Assembly (NCBI GenBank): GCA_911728435.2
Contig: OU452205.1
Location: forward strand, 13,274,260 to 13,338,259
Direction: 5' to 3'
Origin: Apoderus coryli
Taxonomy: Eukaryota; Arthropoda; Insecta; Coleoptera; Attelabidae
Length of the DNA: 64,000 nucleotides
Shown piece by piece: positions 23,364 through 55,739 of the stretch (its first letter is position 1; every line of letters starts with the position of its first letter). The position numbers were made by a program, and so were the translations under genes. The notes under the pieces are model-generated. The model had not been told where the DNA came from. It ran no database searches and was given only the letters and a program-made list of their open reading frames with translations.

Positions 23364-23653
23364 CTTTGATGGTTGCAAAAATCTATTTGGTATCTTGGAA
23401 ATTGTGCTATTATCCTTTTTTGGACCAAAACCCAACCCTAACAGAATTGCCTCCGGATCAGGTCTGCGTAATTCTAATACAGACTCCACACTACTACAAT
23501 GACTGTCGTCAGACTGAAATGAGGCATCTCTAGCTAGAGATCGGGGCTTTGCCCTCGACGGAGTCGCTTTGGTTGGGTCAGACGTTAGTGATTGTGATCT
23601 AGCTGATGGTATATTGTCTATCCAGCGTTGGACAGGTGCATTTTTCATAATAC
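23364..23653 (-). CDS. Internal exon of a KRAP/ITPRID/TESPA1-family gene
   Basis: On the minus strand an acceptor (ttatttcttcaag) precedes 23653 and a GTACTT donor follows 23364. The exon is 290 nt; it starts with two bases of a split codon and ends on a whole codon. The protein reads VQRWIDNIPSARSQS, ARDASFQSDDSHCSSVESVL, PDPEAILLGLGFG, then IPNRFLQPSK. The SDDSHCSSVES-(L)EL-PDPE-ILL-LGFG-IP.RFL.PS order matches the conserved N-terminal block of ITPRID1/2 (SSFA2/KRAP) and TESPA1, which bind IP3 receptors. It is remembered from the family and not searched. Other exons are not visible nearby. Confidence 0.7.
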
Positions 23654-24144
23654 CTTGAAGAAATAAATTAAAATATGTACTACTGCATTAAACAAATGTG
23701 GAAGTAATATGTAAATTTACCGTTCATAAAATAGTTTATCTTTGAATTTAATACATAATATTATGTATACTTCTAGTAGATGTCATAAAATTATAATTAT
23801 ACAAAAAAAATAATTGTTTACATTATACCTAGGTATGTGGACAATAAATATTATAAACTCTTCTTTCTTCACACTTAAAGCTGGCAAACACGAATATTAC
23901 AGCTTTATATATATACCTATATCGTGAAATACGATTCCTTTTGACTATTTTATAACAATATTTATAAATTAATACAACATATTATAATTAGTGCTTGATA
24001 ACTAAATACACGAAAAAAATCAAATTAAAAATAAAAACGGAAAGGTAAGGTTATGTTTTTAAACAGCTGACTTAGTGACAACTCAAAACGAGCTTTTATC
24101 TTTCTACCCTCAGAAAGTTTCTACCAATAACAGATAGAGAAGCT

Positions 24145-24190
24145 CCCATAGCATAACACTGTCTTTGTTTTTATAAAGACAATGTTATGG
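24145..24190. repeat. Imperfect hairpin
   Basis: CATAACACTGTCTTT pairs with AAAGACAATGTTATGG across a short T/A loop. A third partial copy (cattgtctttttt) follows at about 24203. Confidence 0.6.
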
Positions 24191-25429
24191 AGGGTAGAAG
24201 CATTGTCTTTTTTAAAGACAATGGTAGAAGGAAGGAGAACTATCTAATCCAATCATTATTTTTCTGAGGGTTTAGCTTGTTATACTTATTATTTGTACAA
24301 TCTCCATCTGGCAACATGGCACCGGCTTTTATGCCATGCCAGAGTGAGCGTCCTGTCGGTAGACTGTTTTATACACTTATAATAATTTCTTGACTAAGAA
24401 TAAACATACATTTACGTATTTTAGCGTTCCCGTAAAAATAAACGTCGATGTGCTCTAATATTTAAGAAGAGATTGATTAATTTTTAAACTAACATTTGTC
24501 AGCTGATTCTTCAATTGCTTTCAGCCAATTATTATTTAGCGTTATACGATATTTATCACACTATTCGAAAACAAATACCGTATTCCGCTATTCAAATAGC
24601 GGTTAATTCTGCGCATGCGGCCTAGGTACCCATCCGAGACTTAACGGCAGGCTATTTTAACGTGAGATGTGCAAAAAGTCTCTATTAACCTTATCATTAA
24701 ATATAATGATGGTATAACACCGGCCTAAAGATGAGAATGCATAACTGCCTTAATCACTGCTTGGATGAGTGTTGTTCGTATCACGCGAGGCGCATGAACT
24801 ATATAGGTTACCTGATTGAGCAGCTTTTATTGTAAGGCGTTTGCGCGGGGGTCGTGACGTCAGCGGCGAAGGAGTTCTGTGCAACTAGATTTACGCAAAT
24901 TTAGTTTATCGTTTATTGTTTTTCTGATCAGCGTTTTCGTTACGATAAGAGTTTAGACATTTTTTTGAATATTATTATTATTATATTATGTTTTGTTTAA
25001 AGTTGTGTGAACATTTTTTAAAAACCTCGTTTTGACCTATTACCTATATTGTGTGTAACAACTATCTTCTTATAAAGGCCAATATCATAATAATAGGTAC
25101 GAAAATACTACAGACCCTATTTTTACAAAGATATAAACCGAAAACACCCTTGGATATGTAATGTAAATTTTATAAAATATCTAACTATTTTTATGCAAAC
25201 ATTTTTACAAGAATATTTTTTTAGGCATCAAAAATACATTATATTTTTTTGATGAGAACGTTTTGAAATGTATTCAGCAAAACAACACAGAGACAAAGTT
25301 TGTAACTCCCTAAACATAAATTTAAAATTATTGTAATAACTTGAATATTGCATTTTATTGTAACACTAATATTTTAACTTTGGAAATAAAAATTGTTAAT
25401 TAATATTATTTAATACAAAGCAAACACAA

Positions 25430-25516
25430 TCGTCACCTCCACAAAAATTTTTATTTGTAAAATTTAGTTAAAATACAACATACATGTTTCGAGGATTCAG
25501 ATCCCCATCATCAGTG
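25430..25516 (+). repeat. Foldback-family terminal arm with hairpin-box motif
   Basis: It starts CGTCACCTCCACAAAAATTT and carries CATGTTTC, stem GAGGAT, loop TCAG, stem ATCCCC, then ATCATCAGTG. The stem has one mismatch. No clear right arm was found. Confidence 0.7.
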
Positions 25517-26078
25517 CCAACCTACAATTAGTATAAACAAAAGACATTACAAAGTGTCCAGTTGTGTAATATAATAGTTAACCTACCCAGTGTATTAACA
25601 CTATTCTTCTTTTTTATTAAGGTGTTCAATATAAAAAACATCACAGTTAAAATTATTATAAACAGACACACACAACACGTACATATTTAAAACTATATTC
25701 AAAATGAAATGTACAATAATTTTTCTCACTTTTAACAAATACATTTAGCGATATCTATAAAAAGATAGGAGATTAGAGAAAAAAACGGTGTAGCAATGTT
25801 TAATAGATACTCGCTTGCTTTGTATTAACTTAGCACTCCACTGAGAGTATGGACTACTTCTTCAAATTATATTATTTAATTAAAAGCTCACAGAAAAGAG
25901 ATCCATAATGCCCATAAATAAATAATTATAACTGTAAATAATGCCATGATAAAGCAAGCCGGTCGCCAGTGACGTAGATTGCTTGTGTTGTGCTGGTCAA
26001 GATCAATCGAGGCAACCAATGACATATAATAACCAGAAATAGACCGGCCATATACATTCAATATTATTATGCATCAGG

Positions 26079-26112
26079 GACCCAGATAAAGTAAGTCCTG
26101 TTTATCTGGGTC
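26079..26112. repeat. Perfect 12-bp hairpin GACCCAGATAAA/TTTATCTGGGTC
   Basis: The arms are separated by 10 bases. It lies 520 bp upstream of the POLR3B start codon. Confidence 0.85.
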
Positions 26113-26234
26113 AGGGATGCGGAAAACATTAGAAAGAGAGGTTTAAAAGAAAGACAACAAGTGCATTGTACCGGGTGTACAGATAAGAAAGAACGACGGC
26201 TCTATCTCGAAAACTAAAAAAAAATTAACACAAA

Positions 26235-26252
26235 TCTATCTATCTATCTATC
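26235..26252. repeat. (TATC)n microsatellite
   Basis: Four and a half TATC units directly abut the left arm of the 108-bp palindrome. Confidence 0.9.
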
Positions 26253-26359
26253 GGAGTAGATCAATTGATGTCTGAGTGTTGTAGAAAAGGAAAGAGCTAT
26301 TGTGCCTACAATAGCTCTTTCCTTTTCTACAACACTCTGACATCAATTGATCTACTCCG
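26252..26359. repeat. 108-bp near-perfect palindrome upstream of POLR3B
   Basis: Two 52-bp arms (CGGAGTAGATCAATTGATGT ... and its complement) meet around a 4-base loop (GCCT) with one visible mismatch. It ends 271 bp before the POLR3B start codon. No TIR or target duplication is evident. Confidence 0.92.
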
Positions 26360-26630
26360 TACCTGGTCCATATTATTAATTTCAATGATCACGACCTTTC
26401 TTAAATCCAGGAAAAAAGAAGAAATCCTGTTTGTATAACCAATTAACCAAGGATAACCTAAAATTTACAATCACAAAACTTTTGTGGATTTGAATTTTGT
26501 TTTCCGCTGTAGCGAAATTCGTTTTAAATCATATAACAAAAGTGTTATGTGTTTTATATTTATTATTTTTTAGTACTATGTTATGACAACATATTGAGGA
26601 AATAATTTAAACAAAAATCCGACTGTAGAA

Positions 26631-47914
<21,284 letters not shown>

Positions 47915-47969
47915 TAATTAATTACTTTGTATTAATTTATATAAGTTCCTAAACTGAACATTGTTTTTA

Positions 47970-47975
47970 AATAAA
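47970..47975 (+). terminator. POLR3B: POLR3B poly(A) signal AATAAA
   Basis: A canonical hexamer 56 bp after the stop codon, in AT-rich sequence. Confidence 0.75.
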
Positions 47976-48395
47976 TTATATATAAACGTTTATAACTTTG
48001 ACAAATAACCAACCAGTCGGAAAAGTAGATTTCATGCGTTTTAGGGTTCAGCACATTAAAAAAAATCGGTTGTCACCCCAAAACTTTCCCGAAGGTTGAA
48101 CTATCGATATCGGCTCAATAATTTATAGTGGAGTTTATTGCGGATACTGTACATTATAATTTAAAATATGATCACCTGGGTAACGTAATGGTTTCATCAA
48201 ATATTTAAAACCTAAAAAATACACTATTATTTATATTATTATAATTATAAAAATAATAACAATACTGTAACATTTTTCGTGGTTCGTAGTGTGAAATAAT
48301 GACGCGCTTTAATTAAAATTAATTAATTTACACTTAATGACTAAACACTTAAACAAACTAATAGCATTAATTAACTAATGACTATCAAAGAGATG

Positions 48396-48500
48396 TTTTT
48401 GGCGACATCTAGCGTGAGCAGGCAATATGCCCGGTGAAACACAGTTCACAAACGGTGGCCGGACAAGAAGTAACAACTCCATTATATCCTATTGCCAACA
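48396..48500. repeat. Degenerate foldback copy of the GGCGACATCTAG repeat
   Basis: TTTGGCGACATCTAGCGTGA at the left is matched by a mutated complement near 48475..48500 (GCCAACACTAGATGCGCCCG). Confidence 0.6.
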
Positions 48501-48621
48501 CTAGATGCGCCCGAATCCCCTACCGGGGAGGCTTTATTTACGAGTTGCTTGTTACATAAAGTAACAACACTTTCAGTTATGTTGGAAATTTTATTCACAC
48601 TACCATGCTTTCATCAGACGG

Positions 48622-48652
48622 GTCATTTCGTTGATCCACAACTCATCAGTGG
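48622..48652 (+). repeat. Hairpin-box motif, solitary copy
   Basis: ATTTC, stem GTTG, loop ATCCA, stem CAAC, then TCATCAGTGG. The CATG part of the first box is not conserved here, so membership is tentative. Confidence 0.45.
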
Positions 48653-48707
48653 TGATCGGCAGGCAGTGTGACCCAAATTTCCAACATTTACGAAAAGCTT
48701 ATACTAT

Positions 48708-48740
48708 CACAGATCTAGAAATCGAGTTTCTAGATCTGTG
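48708..48740. repeat. Palindrome CACAGATCTAGAAA/TTTCTAGATCTGTG
   Basis: Perfect 14-bp arms enclose TCGAG (itself nearly symmetric). It is related to the palindrome at 20687..20718. Confidence 0.9.
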
Positions 48741-49129
48741 TATATGACTATTTATTTCTACTATTTATTTCACTATTATTTATATGTCACAACAGTGCTC
48801 TGAACTATTGACTGTTCACTTCATAACTGTTGACTGTCCCTCCTATGTGGATCTCCGTCTTTATATACATATGTCGTGTTCAACTTCATGCGCGAACGTT
48901 CTGGACCTTTGCAGTCTGTTCCATTCTATTCTATGGTTGTCTACGACACAACCAGCTCGAATATAACTTTATTTACTTTATTCAAAAATTAGAAATAAAA
49001 AAGTAATATTTCTGTGACCTTTTTGTAAGACTGTTGGTGACAAGCTATATTTCTAAATAAATTTATATTTTATTTTTATTGTAAATAGCAGCTATTTTTC
49101 ATTTAAATTATTCCATATTTCGAATTATT

Positions 49130-49870
49130 TGGACTCCTTTTCCAATATTTACGAACGCCTTTGTAAGCAAATTTTTTATGATACATTTCAAAGGTTATTT
49201 TTTTTTTCTTATTATTGGCCTTCTGCAACTTGGCAATTTAGCCATCATCCAGTGAATTATAATTTTTTAGTATGGACCTAGAGTTTACCGTGGAATACGA
49301 ACCACGGTCATCGACTGCCAGTTACCAGCACCTACGACTATGTAGTCCATAACTACTTAGCAGAAATTATTCAATATTTCGGATAGGTTTAAGAGCTATA
49401 CATTTTTGAACCCTTTGTTAAACCTCTTGCCTACGCTCAATGTTTTCCAAAAGTTAATCAACAGCTCGAAATAGCCGGAAGAATTTTTGAACCAAATTTG
49501 TTCAAAATCTGTTAAGTGAGTTTTGAGTTATCGGGGAACTGATCCTTTTTTCGATTTTTCACGGACGCCTATGGTACAGATATTTTTTCTCATATATTTT
49601 TAATACCAATTCAACTACTTAAAAGGCTAAATATATTATTTTTACAGTCCAATTTTTTGACGCTTTTTCTACTATTTATGAACGTCTATGTAAAAAAGTT
49701 TTTATGCCGCATTTTGTAGGTTATCTTATATCCAACTATATAATTAGCCAATTTTTCTAATAGGTTTGGGAAATATTTTTTTTGACCCCTTATATTATAT
49801 TATTTGTGAACGCCTGTGTCTACCAATTCTTCTATATGACATTTTTTAGGTTATTTTCTATACTAACCTT
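49130..49870 (-). repeat. Reverse-orientation copy of the GGCGTTCG tandem-unit family
   Basis: Reverse complements of the 40 kb array hallmarks recur: ACGAACGCCTTTGTAA, ACGGACGCCTATGGTAC, GAACGTCTATGTAAA and GAACGCCTGTGTCTA. 'aacctcttgcctacgctcaatg' mirrors 'agcgtaggcaaggggtttaaa' near 40690. Confidence 0.8.
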
Positions 49871-50392
49871 AGATTAGGTAAGGCTTCGACTAGGAAATTT
49901 CCTAGTGAAAGAGGTAAGGTATGAAAAATGATTCCATATTTCGAATATGTAATACGGCGATACTACATATTTGTAACTTTTAAACGCAATTTTCTCGAGA
50001 ATTATGGAGGCATATATCAAACGTAACCTATCGCTGTAAAGTAGATAAAAAATGCTTTCAAATGATGCGACTCGACCGTTATTTAAAAATTTGAGGGTTG
50101 TATCCACCCACAGGGTTAAAGCGATTTCAACCAAAAACTAATAGGTTCATCCTAGGACTCCACCAAATGCTTACCAAAATATAGCTCAATTGGTTGAAGT
50201 GTTTAGGCGCTATCGTGGAAGAATAAATACATATTACATCTGGATTTTGTGTAGCAACGGCTTCAACTGGTACTAAATTTTGTAATTGTTGTGGTGGCGT
50301 GGGGTTAGACGTTCAAAATACTTTCCTTATGGGTCGGGAAAGTAAAACACTTATGCGTAAGCCTGTTGGAATAACGAGCTTATTAATATTGT

Positions 50393-50540
50393 AAAATAAT
50401 GTGTTTGGCGACATCTAGTTTCTGTTGGTAATATGCCGAGTGAACAACAATTCACTATATCGACTGCGCGAGAGACCACTGACGCCATCATGCACAATTA
50501 CCAACACAATTAAGTTTGTTAAACAAGCCCGTTTCTTATT
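50393..50540 (-). repeat. Partial reverse copy of the GGCGACATCTAG repeat
   Basis: It reads TGTGTTTGGCGACATCTAGT, GCCGAGTGAACAACAATTCA and AAACAAGCCCGTTTCTTA, the complement of parts of 1..227 with internal deletions. Confidence 0.8.
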
Positions 50541-50739
50541 AATATATATTATTATTATAACAATCGATCAAGTGCAATATGATAAAATTACAAACTCAGA
50601 GGAGTTGTTTATTGCAAGAAGAATGATGGTGAAAATGCAATCAGGATCAGCTCAAGACGACAGATAGACGACTTGGAGGTGAATTCATAGAGTAATAATA
50701 AAATTATTTATGTTTTTGTTTTTCTAAAAATTATTTTCT

Positions 50740-52174
50740 ATGATGGCTACCCAGAATAATATACATTTTACCAAGAACAAACAAATGAGAGTGGGTCACT
50801 TAAATACTAGGTCAATAATCAATGATTTTGATATTTTAAGGCAATTTATTCTTGACGAAAATTTTGATTTCTTTGCTGTTTCTGAAACCTGGCTTAATGT
50901 AAATATTAACGATAATGCAATTTGTATAATAGGGTATCGATTTGTTAGAGTTGATAGGGATAGCAGGGGCGGAGGTCTGGGTATTTTTATTAAATCAAAT
51001 ATTAGATATAAATTGATATTTCAACAAATGACTGAGGCATTTGAGCAGTTGTGGGTATTGGCCACAGTGCACGGAAAACGTTATGCAATAGGTACAATAT
51101 ATAGGCCACCTAAGTCAAATGTATTGCAGGCTATAGAGCTCTTGGAGAATGCACTATCTCTGGTTTTGCCTGAGTCTGATGTTCTTCTGATAACTGGTGA
51201 TTTTAACGTAAATATGCTTAACGTCAATACTAAGAGTGTGGAGCATTTCAATAATTTCATGGAAGCCTATGGTTTGTCACAAATAATAAATCAGCGTACC
51301 CGGATTACCGCTACCAGTGAGACCCTTATTGATATTATATTAACTTCAGATGAGGACAGCATTAGTAATTCTTCCGTGATAAATTTACATTCAGTTACAG
51401 ATCACTGTGTCGTTGCTTGCAATCTTAAAAACGCCGAAAAGAAATCTTTTAATAAATACATTACATACAGAAATCTAAAAAACTTGAATCAAGAACAGTT
51501 GAATGATGTATTTTTTTCAGTAGATTGGAATCAAATTTACTTGATCAATAATGTTGATGATATGGTAAAATTTCTGAACGACAACTTATTATATGTTTTT
51601 GACATTTGCTGCCCTATGAAGACAATTAGAATTACAAAGCCCCCAGCTCCGTGGCTCACATATAATATTAAAATGCTAATTAAAGAAAGGAATATCGCTT
51701 ATAACAGATTCAAAGAGTCTAGGAATCCAAATCATTGGAATTTCTACAGAGATTTAAAGAATCAGGTAAATTATGCGATTAGGCGTGAAAAAAAGAGTTA
51801 CATGCAGTTTGTGTTAAGGAAAAAAGATACGCGGGAGACTTGGAAAACCATTCGATCGTTCAATGTTGTGCGTGACCCGAAGATTCACTTGGATACTTGT
51901 GGCTTGCTTTCTGATCTGGAGTCTATAAACTCTCATTTCATATCCTCTGAGCGGATCCATAAATCTCAAGATCAACTTCACTTATTGAATGTTTACCGGG
52001 GTGGATGTGGATTGCGGGATACTTTCAAATTTTTGGCTGTTGATCGATTAGTTGTAATAAAGCATTTAAATTCTATTAAAAGTAATGCAATGGGTCCTGA
52101 TTTGATAACGCGTAACATGTTTCAGCTGGTTAGTTTCTATTTGATAGATCATTTGACTTTTATTATCAATGGGT
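50740..52174 (+). CDS. Non-LTR retrotransposon ORF2, 5' part (endonuclease and RT start), interrupted by the Gypsy insertion
   Basis: The frame starts MMATQNN and is open for 478 codons to the insertion point at 52174; the frame then runs 11 codons into LTR sequence before stopping. Residues about 15-230 form an APE-type endonuclease with VGHLNTRSI, SETWLN, GGGLGIFIKS, IGTIYRPP, LLITGDFNVNM and the catalytic SVTDH. The linker follows (RRYK-type basic stretch, WKTIRSFN), then the RT N-terminal ISSERI...LNSIKSNAMGPDLITRNM. RT motifs continue after the Gypsy element at 63668 in the same frame. No stop or frameshift is visible, so the host element was probably intact when it was hit. Confidence 0.9.
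52171..52174 (+). repeat. 4-bp target-site duplication GGGT (left)
   Basis: It matches GGGT at 63664..63667 immediately after the 3' LTR. Confidence 0.85.
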
Positions 52175-55100
52175 TGTTACGGGCTAAAGGCATCCACAGA
52201 ATATAACTGTTTAAACTGGCGGAATGAGAGATCTTCAATGCATATGATGAATATTTATTTATAAAATCGTAACATACCTTAAAGTAATCATGAACGAATA
52301 ATTTCGCTACTATTGTACTACTTAATTTTATTTAAAAAGCATCCAGATAAATGCGATGACACGCAATACCAACCGCTGTCTCACAACAGTACCAAACAAG
52401 CTCTGAGCGTTACAGCTTTGGGGATGATCATGGATCCAACAAGTTGGCACCTAAAAGAAATGGAAAAAAAGAATCGGTTAATAGCACGAACATTTCATTC
52501 AGGGTGAAACTTGGTTGTGAAATTGATGGAGCGTACCTTCTTACGGTTGACCACTGTTTACATCGTTACATAGTGCCTGTATAATAGCTGGCCTGGACTA
52601 TGAATTTGCTCATCCAATGCATTCACTGAAATATAAATATATTTTCATTACCTATTTCTTTAAAATATCATTAAATATTAAAATTTCTGCTTTGTTTACA
52701 ATAATAATAATTGTTGTTATTAATTGGGGTTAGTTGCAATAAATAATCTGATATGTTGAAAGACAGCTGACAATTGAGGGATGTATTGGAACATTTGGAC
52801 TATTCCGTTTCTTATTTTGGGGCCTACTGTTGTTGTTTTGGTCTTCAGCTGGTCGTAGATTCGTGTCCGATTTATTCAATTACTCATTTTGAGATCGTTC
52901 GATGAGCGGTGTAATTACCGGTTCGGAGGAATAATTATGGTTCGCAGACACGGGGATGTTGTGATTGTGTTTATGGGAAAAGGAACACGGAAGACGTTCA
53001 TTATCACCCAGCCCTAATCTGACGTGGGGGCAGGCTGACGGTGCAAGATTTTGACACTTAAGACGGTACTCGTTCATTTTGGTTTCGGAGGGTCCTACCT
53101 GAAAGGTGTATGAAGTAATAATCCACCCAATTTTCGTGAAGTATAATATTTTCAACAAATAAGGGCAGCAAATTGTAGTTTTGTAACTCAAGAGAGTTGT
53201 TTGCCTCAGCGGAGCGCTGGATTGAAAGTTGAATTTATATTAATTACGTGCTTTACAAATATACCCTCCTAACCTAAACACCACGAGGCCATCTACCATC
53301 TTAGGTGAGTGTCACTTACTATATTCAGGCAAAATAAGTATATTTTCTGTGCAACAATTTCAATTACTTACCATTTCGGATGAGGCTATTATAATAGTGT
53401 TTTCGATTAGGCCTCAAAAGCCACCCTCAGCATCACCGCGGAGCGGCTGAAGCGTTTGTCAGACCCTGAGTCAGGGGCACGAGTTGTGCGAAGGATTACC
53501 CAGTTGCTACTGTCGGTAGAAGCGAATTTCAGCACGTGTCTGATACAGTGCAGGCAGTCAAATTCATCGGAGCAGGGTCCTGGCATTGTTAGGTCATCCA
53601 AGGTTGGTGTCGTGCAAGACAGACTGGACACGATCTTCGTCCAAGCGGCGTGTGAGTACCCAACTCGAGTAGAACTTCATCAAACTTAAACCAGGTATTT
53701 TAGTGAAGTAGGTACAGCATTCATCATGCAGTGTCACTTTGCTGTAATTGTTTATGAATCAATGCATATATATTACCAGTAACGTTAGTACTTTATCCTG
53801 TAACTTCACAGTTGTTTTTTTTGTCAGTGACCTAAAATAGTTCACTTAGTGAAATAACTTTAAACTTGGCCGTGGTGGCTTTTCATATTATTTTCTCTTT
53901 GTTTGTGAACACACAAGCGTATCACTAGAACCGCTGTACGGTGGATAAGCTTTGATTTATTGTTTTAATATTATTATTATATATTGGGTATTTCTTTTAG
54001 TAGAGGAGTATTACTTACCTTTCAGGAATTTGTTTATATGTTATGTTGTGTATATTGATGTGAGCCTTGTATGATCATACCTAGGTAACAGTACCACGTT
54101 GAGTAAATGTTAATTGTTTAAAATACGCGCTAACTATATGGATTAATTGCGTCACGATTTTTATACATTTAAATAGTACTGTGCGCATGTTTAAGGCGGC
54201 ACAGATACAGATAACCATTTCCAATAAATCCGCCATCCTCTCTTGGACTCAATATTAGTTTTTTTTTTTAATTACCAATTTGGTTTTATAATTTCATAAC
54301 CTCACTTTTAATCTCACCAATCGATTAACTGTCAGTTTAATATTTATCGGCACTTCTTAATTGATGGCCCACATAGTAGGGAGTGCATAAGCTCCGCTAG
54401 AGATTACGACGCATGCGCACACATATCCAAGTATAAGAATTCAAAAATTTGAATGTGTATTGTTGATATTATGTTTAATTAATTGTAGAGTACAATTGAG
54501 TTTGTCGGCTATAAGGTTTATAATATATTTACAAATTATTATTATAGATTTATATATTTACAAGGCAATATTATAGGTTATATATTTATTTACAAAGAAT
54601 TATTATTATAGATTATATATTTACACAAGCATTATCATAGGTTATATATTTACAAAGATTTATTATAGGGTTTATATTTACTACTAAAAATTATAGGTTA
54701 TATTTATTTACACATTGTTTATAGGTTATATTTACACATTGTTCAATTTAATTACTTTAAAATTTCTATTAATAAATTTCTGATTCGGGATCATTTTGGA
54801 TACGGTGTTATTTACTTTCCCTCTTAGTGAGTTCCCGTTTTCTTTATAGTACTATCGATCGATCCTTTTATACAGGGGCATTTTTGAAACGGGTGGCGTC
54901 CAGGCAGTTTTGTTCCACTCCCAATCTCTGATTGAGCTAGGCCATTAAGTAAAAGGATCGATGATAATATAAGGAGATAATGCCATCTCTGATTTAGGAA
55001 GGATCAGGAAATAAATTTTCTTTTAGTTTTGCCACCCGTGAATTTTTGTTTTGCTTGCTGCTGCGCACCGAAATTACAAAAGGTTCGCAGTAGCGTAGCA
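52175..55100 (+). repeat. 5' LTR (2926 bp)
   Basis: It starts TGTTACGGGC and ends GCGTAGCA, i.e. TG...CA ends. The same sequence occurs at 60738..63663 with a constant offset of 8563, and no difference was seen in the stretches compared. Small open frames inside (52313, 52880, 53407, 53456) have no recognisable motifs. The length is exceptional for the group. Confidence 0.96.
54531..54740 (+). repeat. Imperfect tandem repeats inside the LTR
   Basis: Units of about 30-40 bp built on ATTATAGGTTATATATTTAC recur six to seven times. The same array is at 63094..63303 in the 3' LTR. Confidence 0.85.
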
Positions 55101-55106
55101 AGATTT

Positions 55107-55124
55107 TGGCGCCCATCGTGGTAT
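55107..55124 (+). promoter_or_regulatory. Primer-binding-site candidate
   Basis: TGGCGCCCATCGTGG lies 6 bp after the 5' LTR, where the minus-strand tRNA primer site of LTR elements is expected. TGGCGCCCA-type starts are common there. The specific tRNA was not determined. Confidence 0.65.
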
Positions 55125-55739
55125 AGGTAGTATTTTTGCCGATTTTCAGAGAACTTTATAGTTTCTGTTTTGTTAGATACACTTGATTTATAGTAAAGCC
55201 CTGAATTTTTTTTTATTATTCTTATTTTTTTTTCTTAAAAGACAATTGGATTGACAAACTCAACTGTTGCTTTTGTGCTGTATTTGGATAAGTGAGGCGA
55301 TTATTGAAAGCGTACTTACCTGATTTTTTTTTCTTTCGAATTATTTATAAATGTTATTGATGATATAGAAGCATTTACTTACCGAAGAGTTTTTTATATA
55401 AAGTGCCTACATTATTAGTCTGATTCCGTGTTTGGTGACTCACACTTCCCTGGTAACACGAGTTACATATTTCTTTAGATAGGTCTGTCAGTTTGGGGGT
55501 CCTGTGTGGGATTTTCTTGTCTGGTTGTTCCAGAGCCCGATTGTTTTGCGTGCGAGCTTTAGCTTGGTTGTGGTAGGTTTTTTTTTCCCTTGCGTGGGGT
55601 GGGGTGTGTGCGCAAGCACACAAATTGTTTTATTGAATAAAATAAAATATATTTCGAATTACTTACGTTGTTATTTGATTTATTTTGATTTAAAAATTTA
55701 CTTTAATCGTTTCTTGCGGAATTAACTTCCAACACCATT

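Larger units (their letters stand above)
23654..26230. other. Non-coding DNA between the minus-strand exon and POLR3B
   Basis: It holds small hairpins (24145..24190, 26079..26112), a foldback-type arm at 25430 and a CpG-richer patch at 24590..24890 (gcgcatgcggcc, gacgtcagcggcg). That patch could be promoter-like, but nothing proves it. No coding exon was recognised. Confidence 0.45.
47915..50392. other. 3' UTR and repeat-rich intergenic DNA
   Basis: After the POLR3B poly(A) signal this region holds a degenerate GGCGACATCTAG foldback (48396..48500), a hairpin-box copy (48622..48652), a palindrome (48708..48740) and a reverse copy of the GGCGTTCG tandem-unit family (49130..49870). No gene was recognised. 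Confidence 0.6.

Noticed and set aside
52313..53689. Small open frames of 64 to 103 codons in the LTR, repeated exactly in the 3' LTR
   Set aside because: Their duplication follows from the LTR being repeated; no motif or codon signal supports translation.
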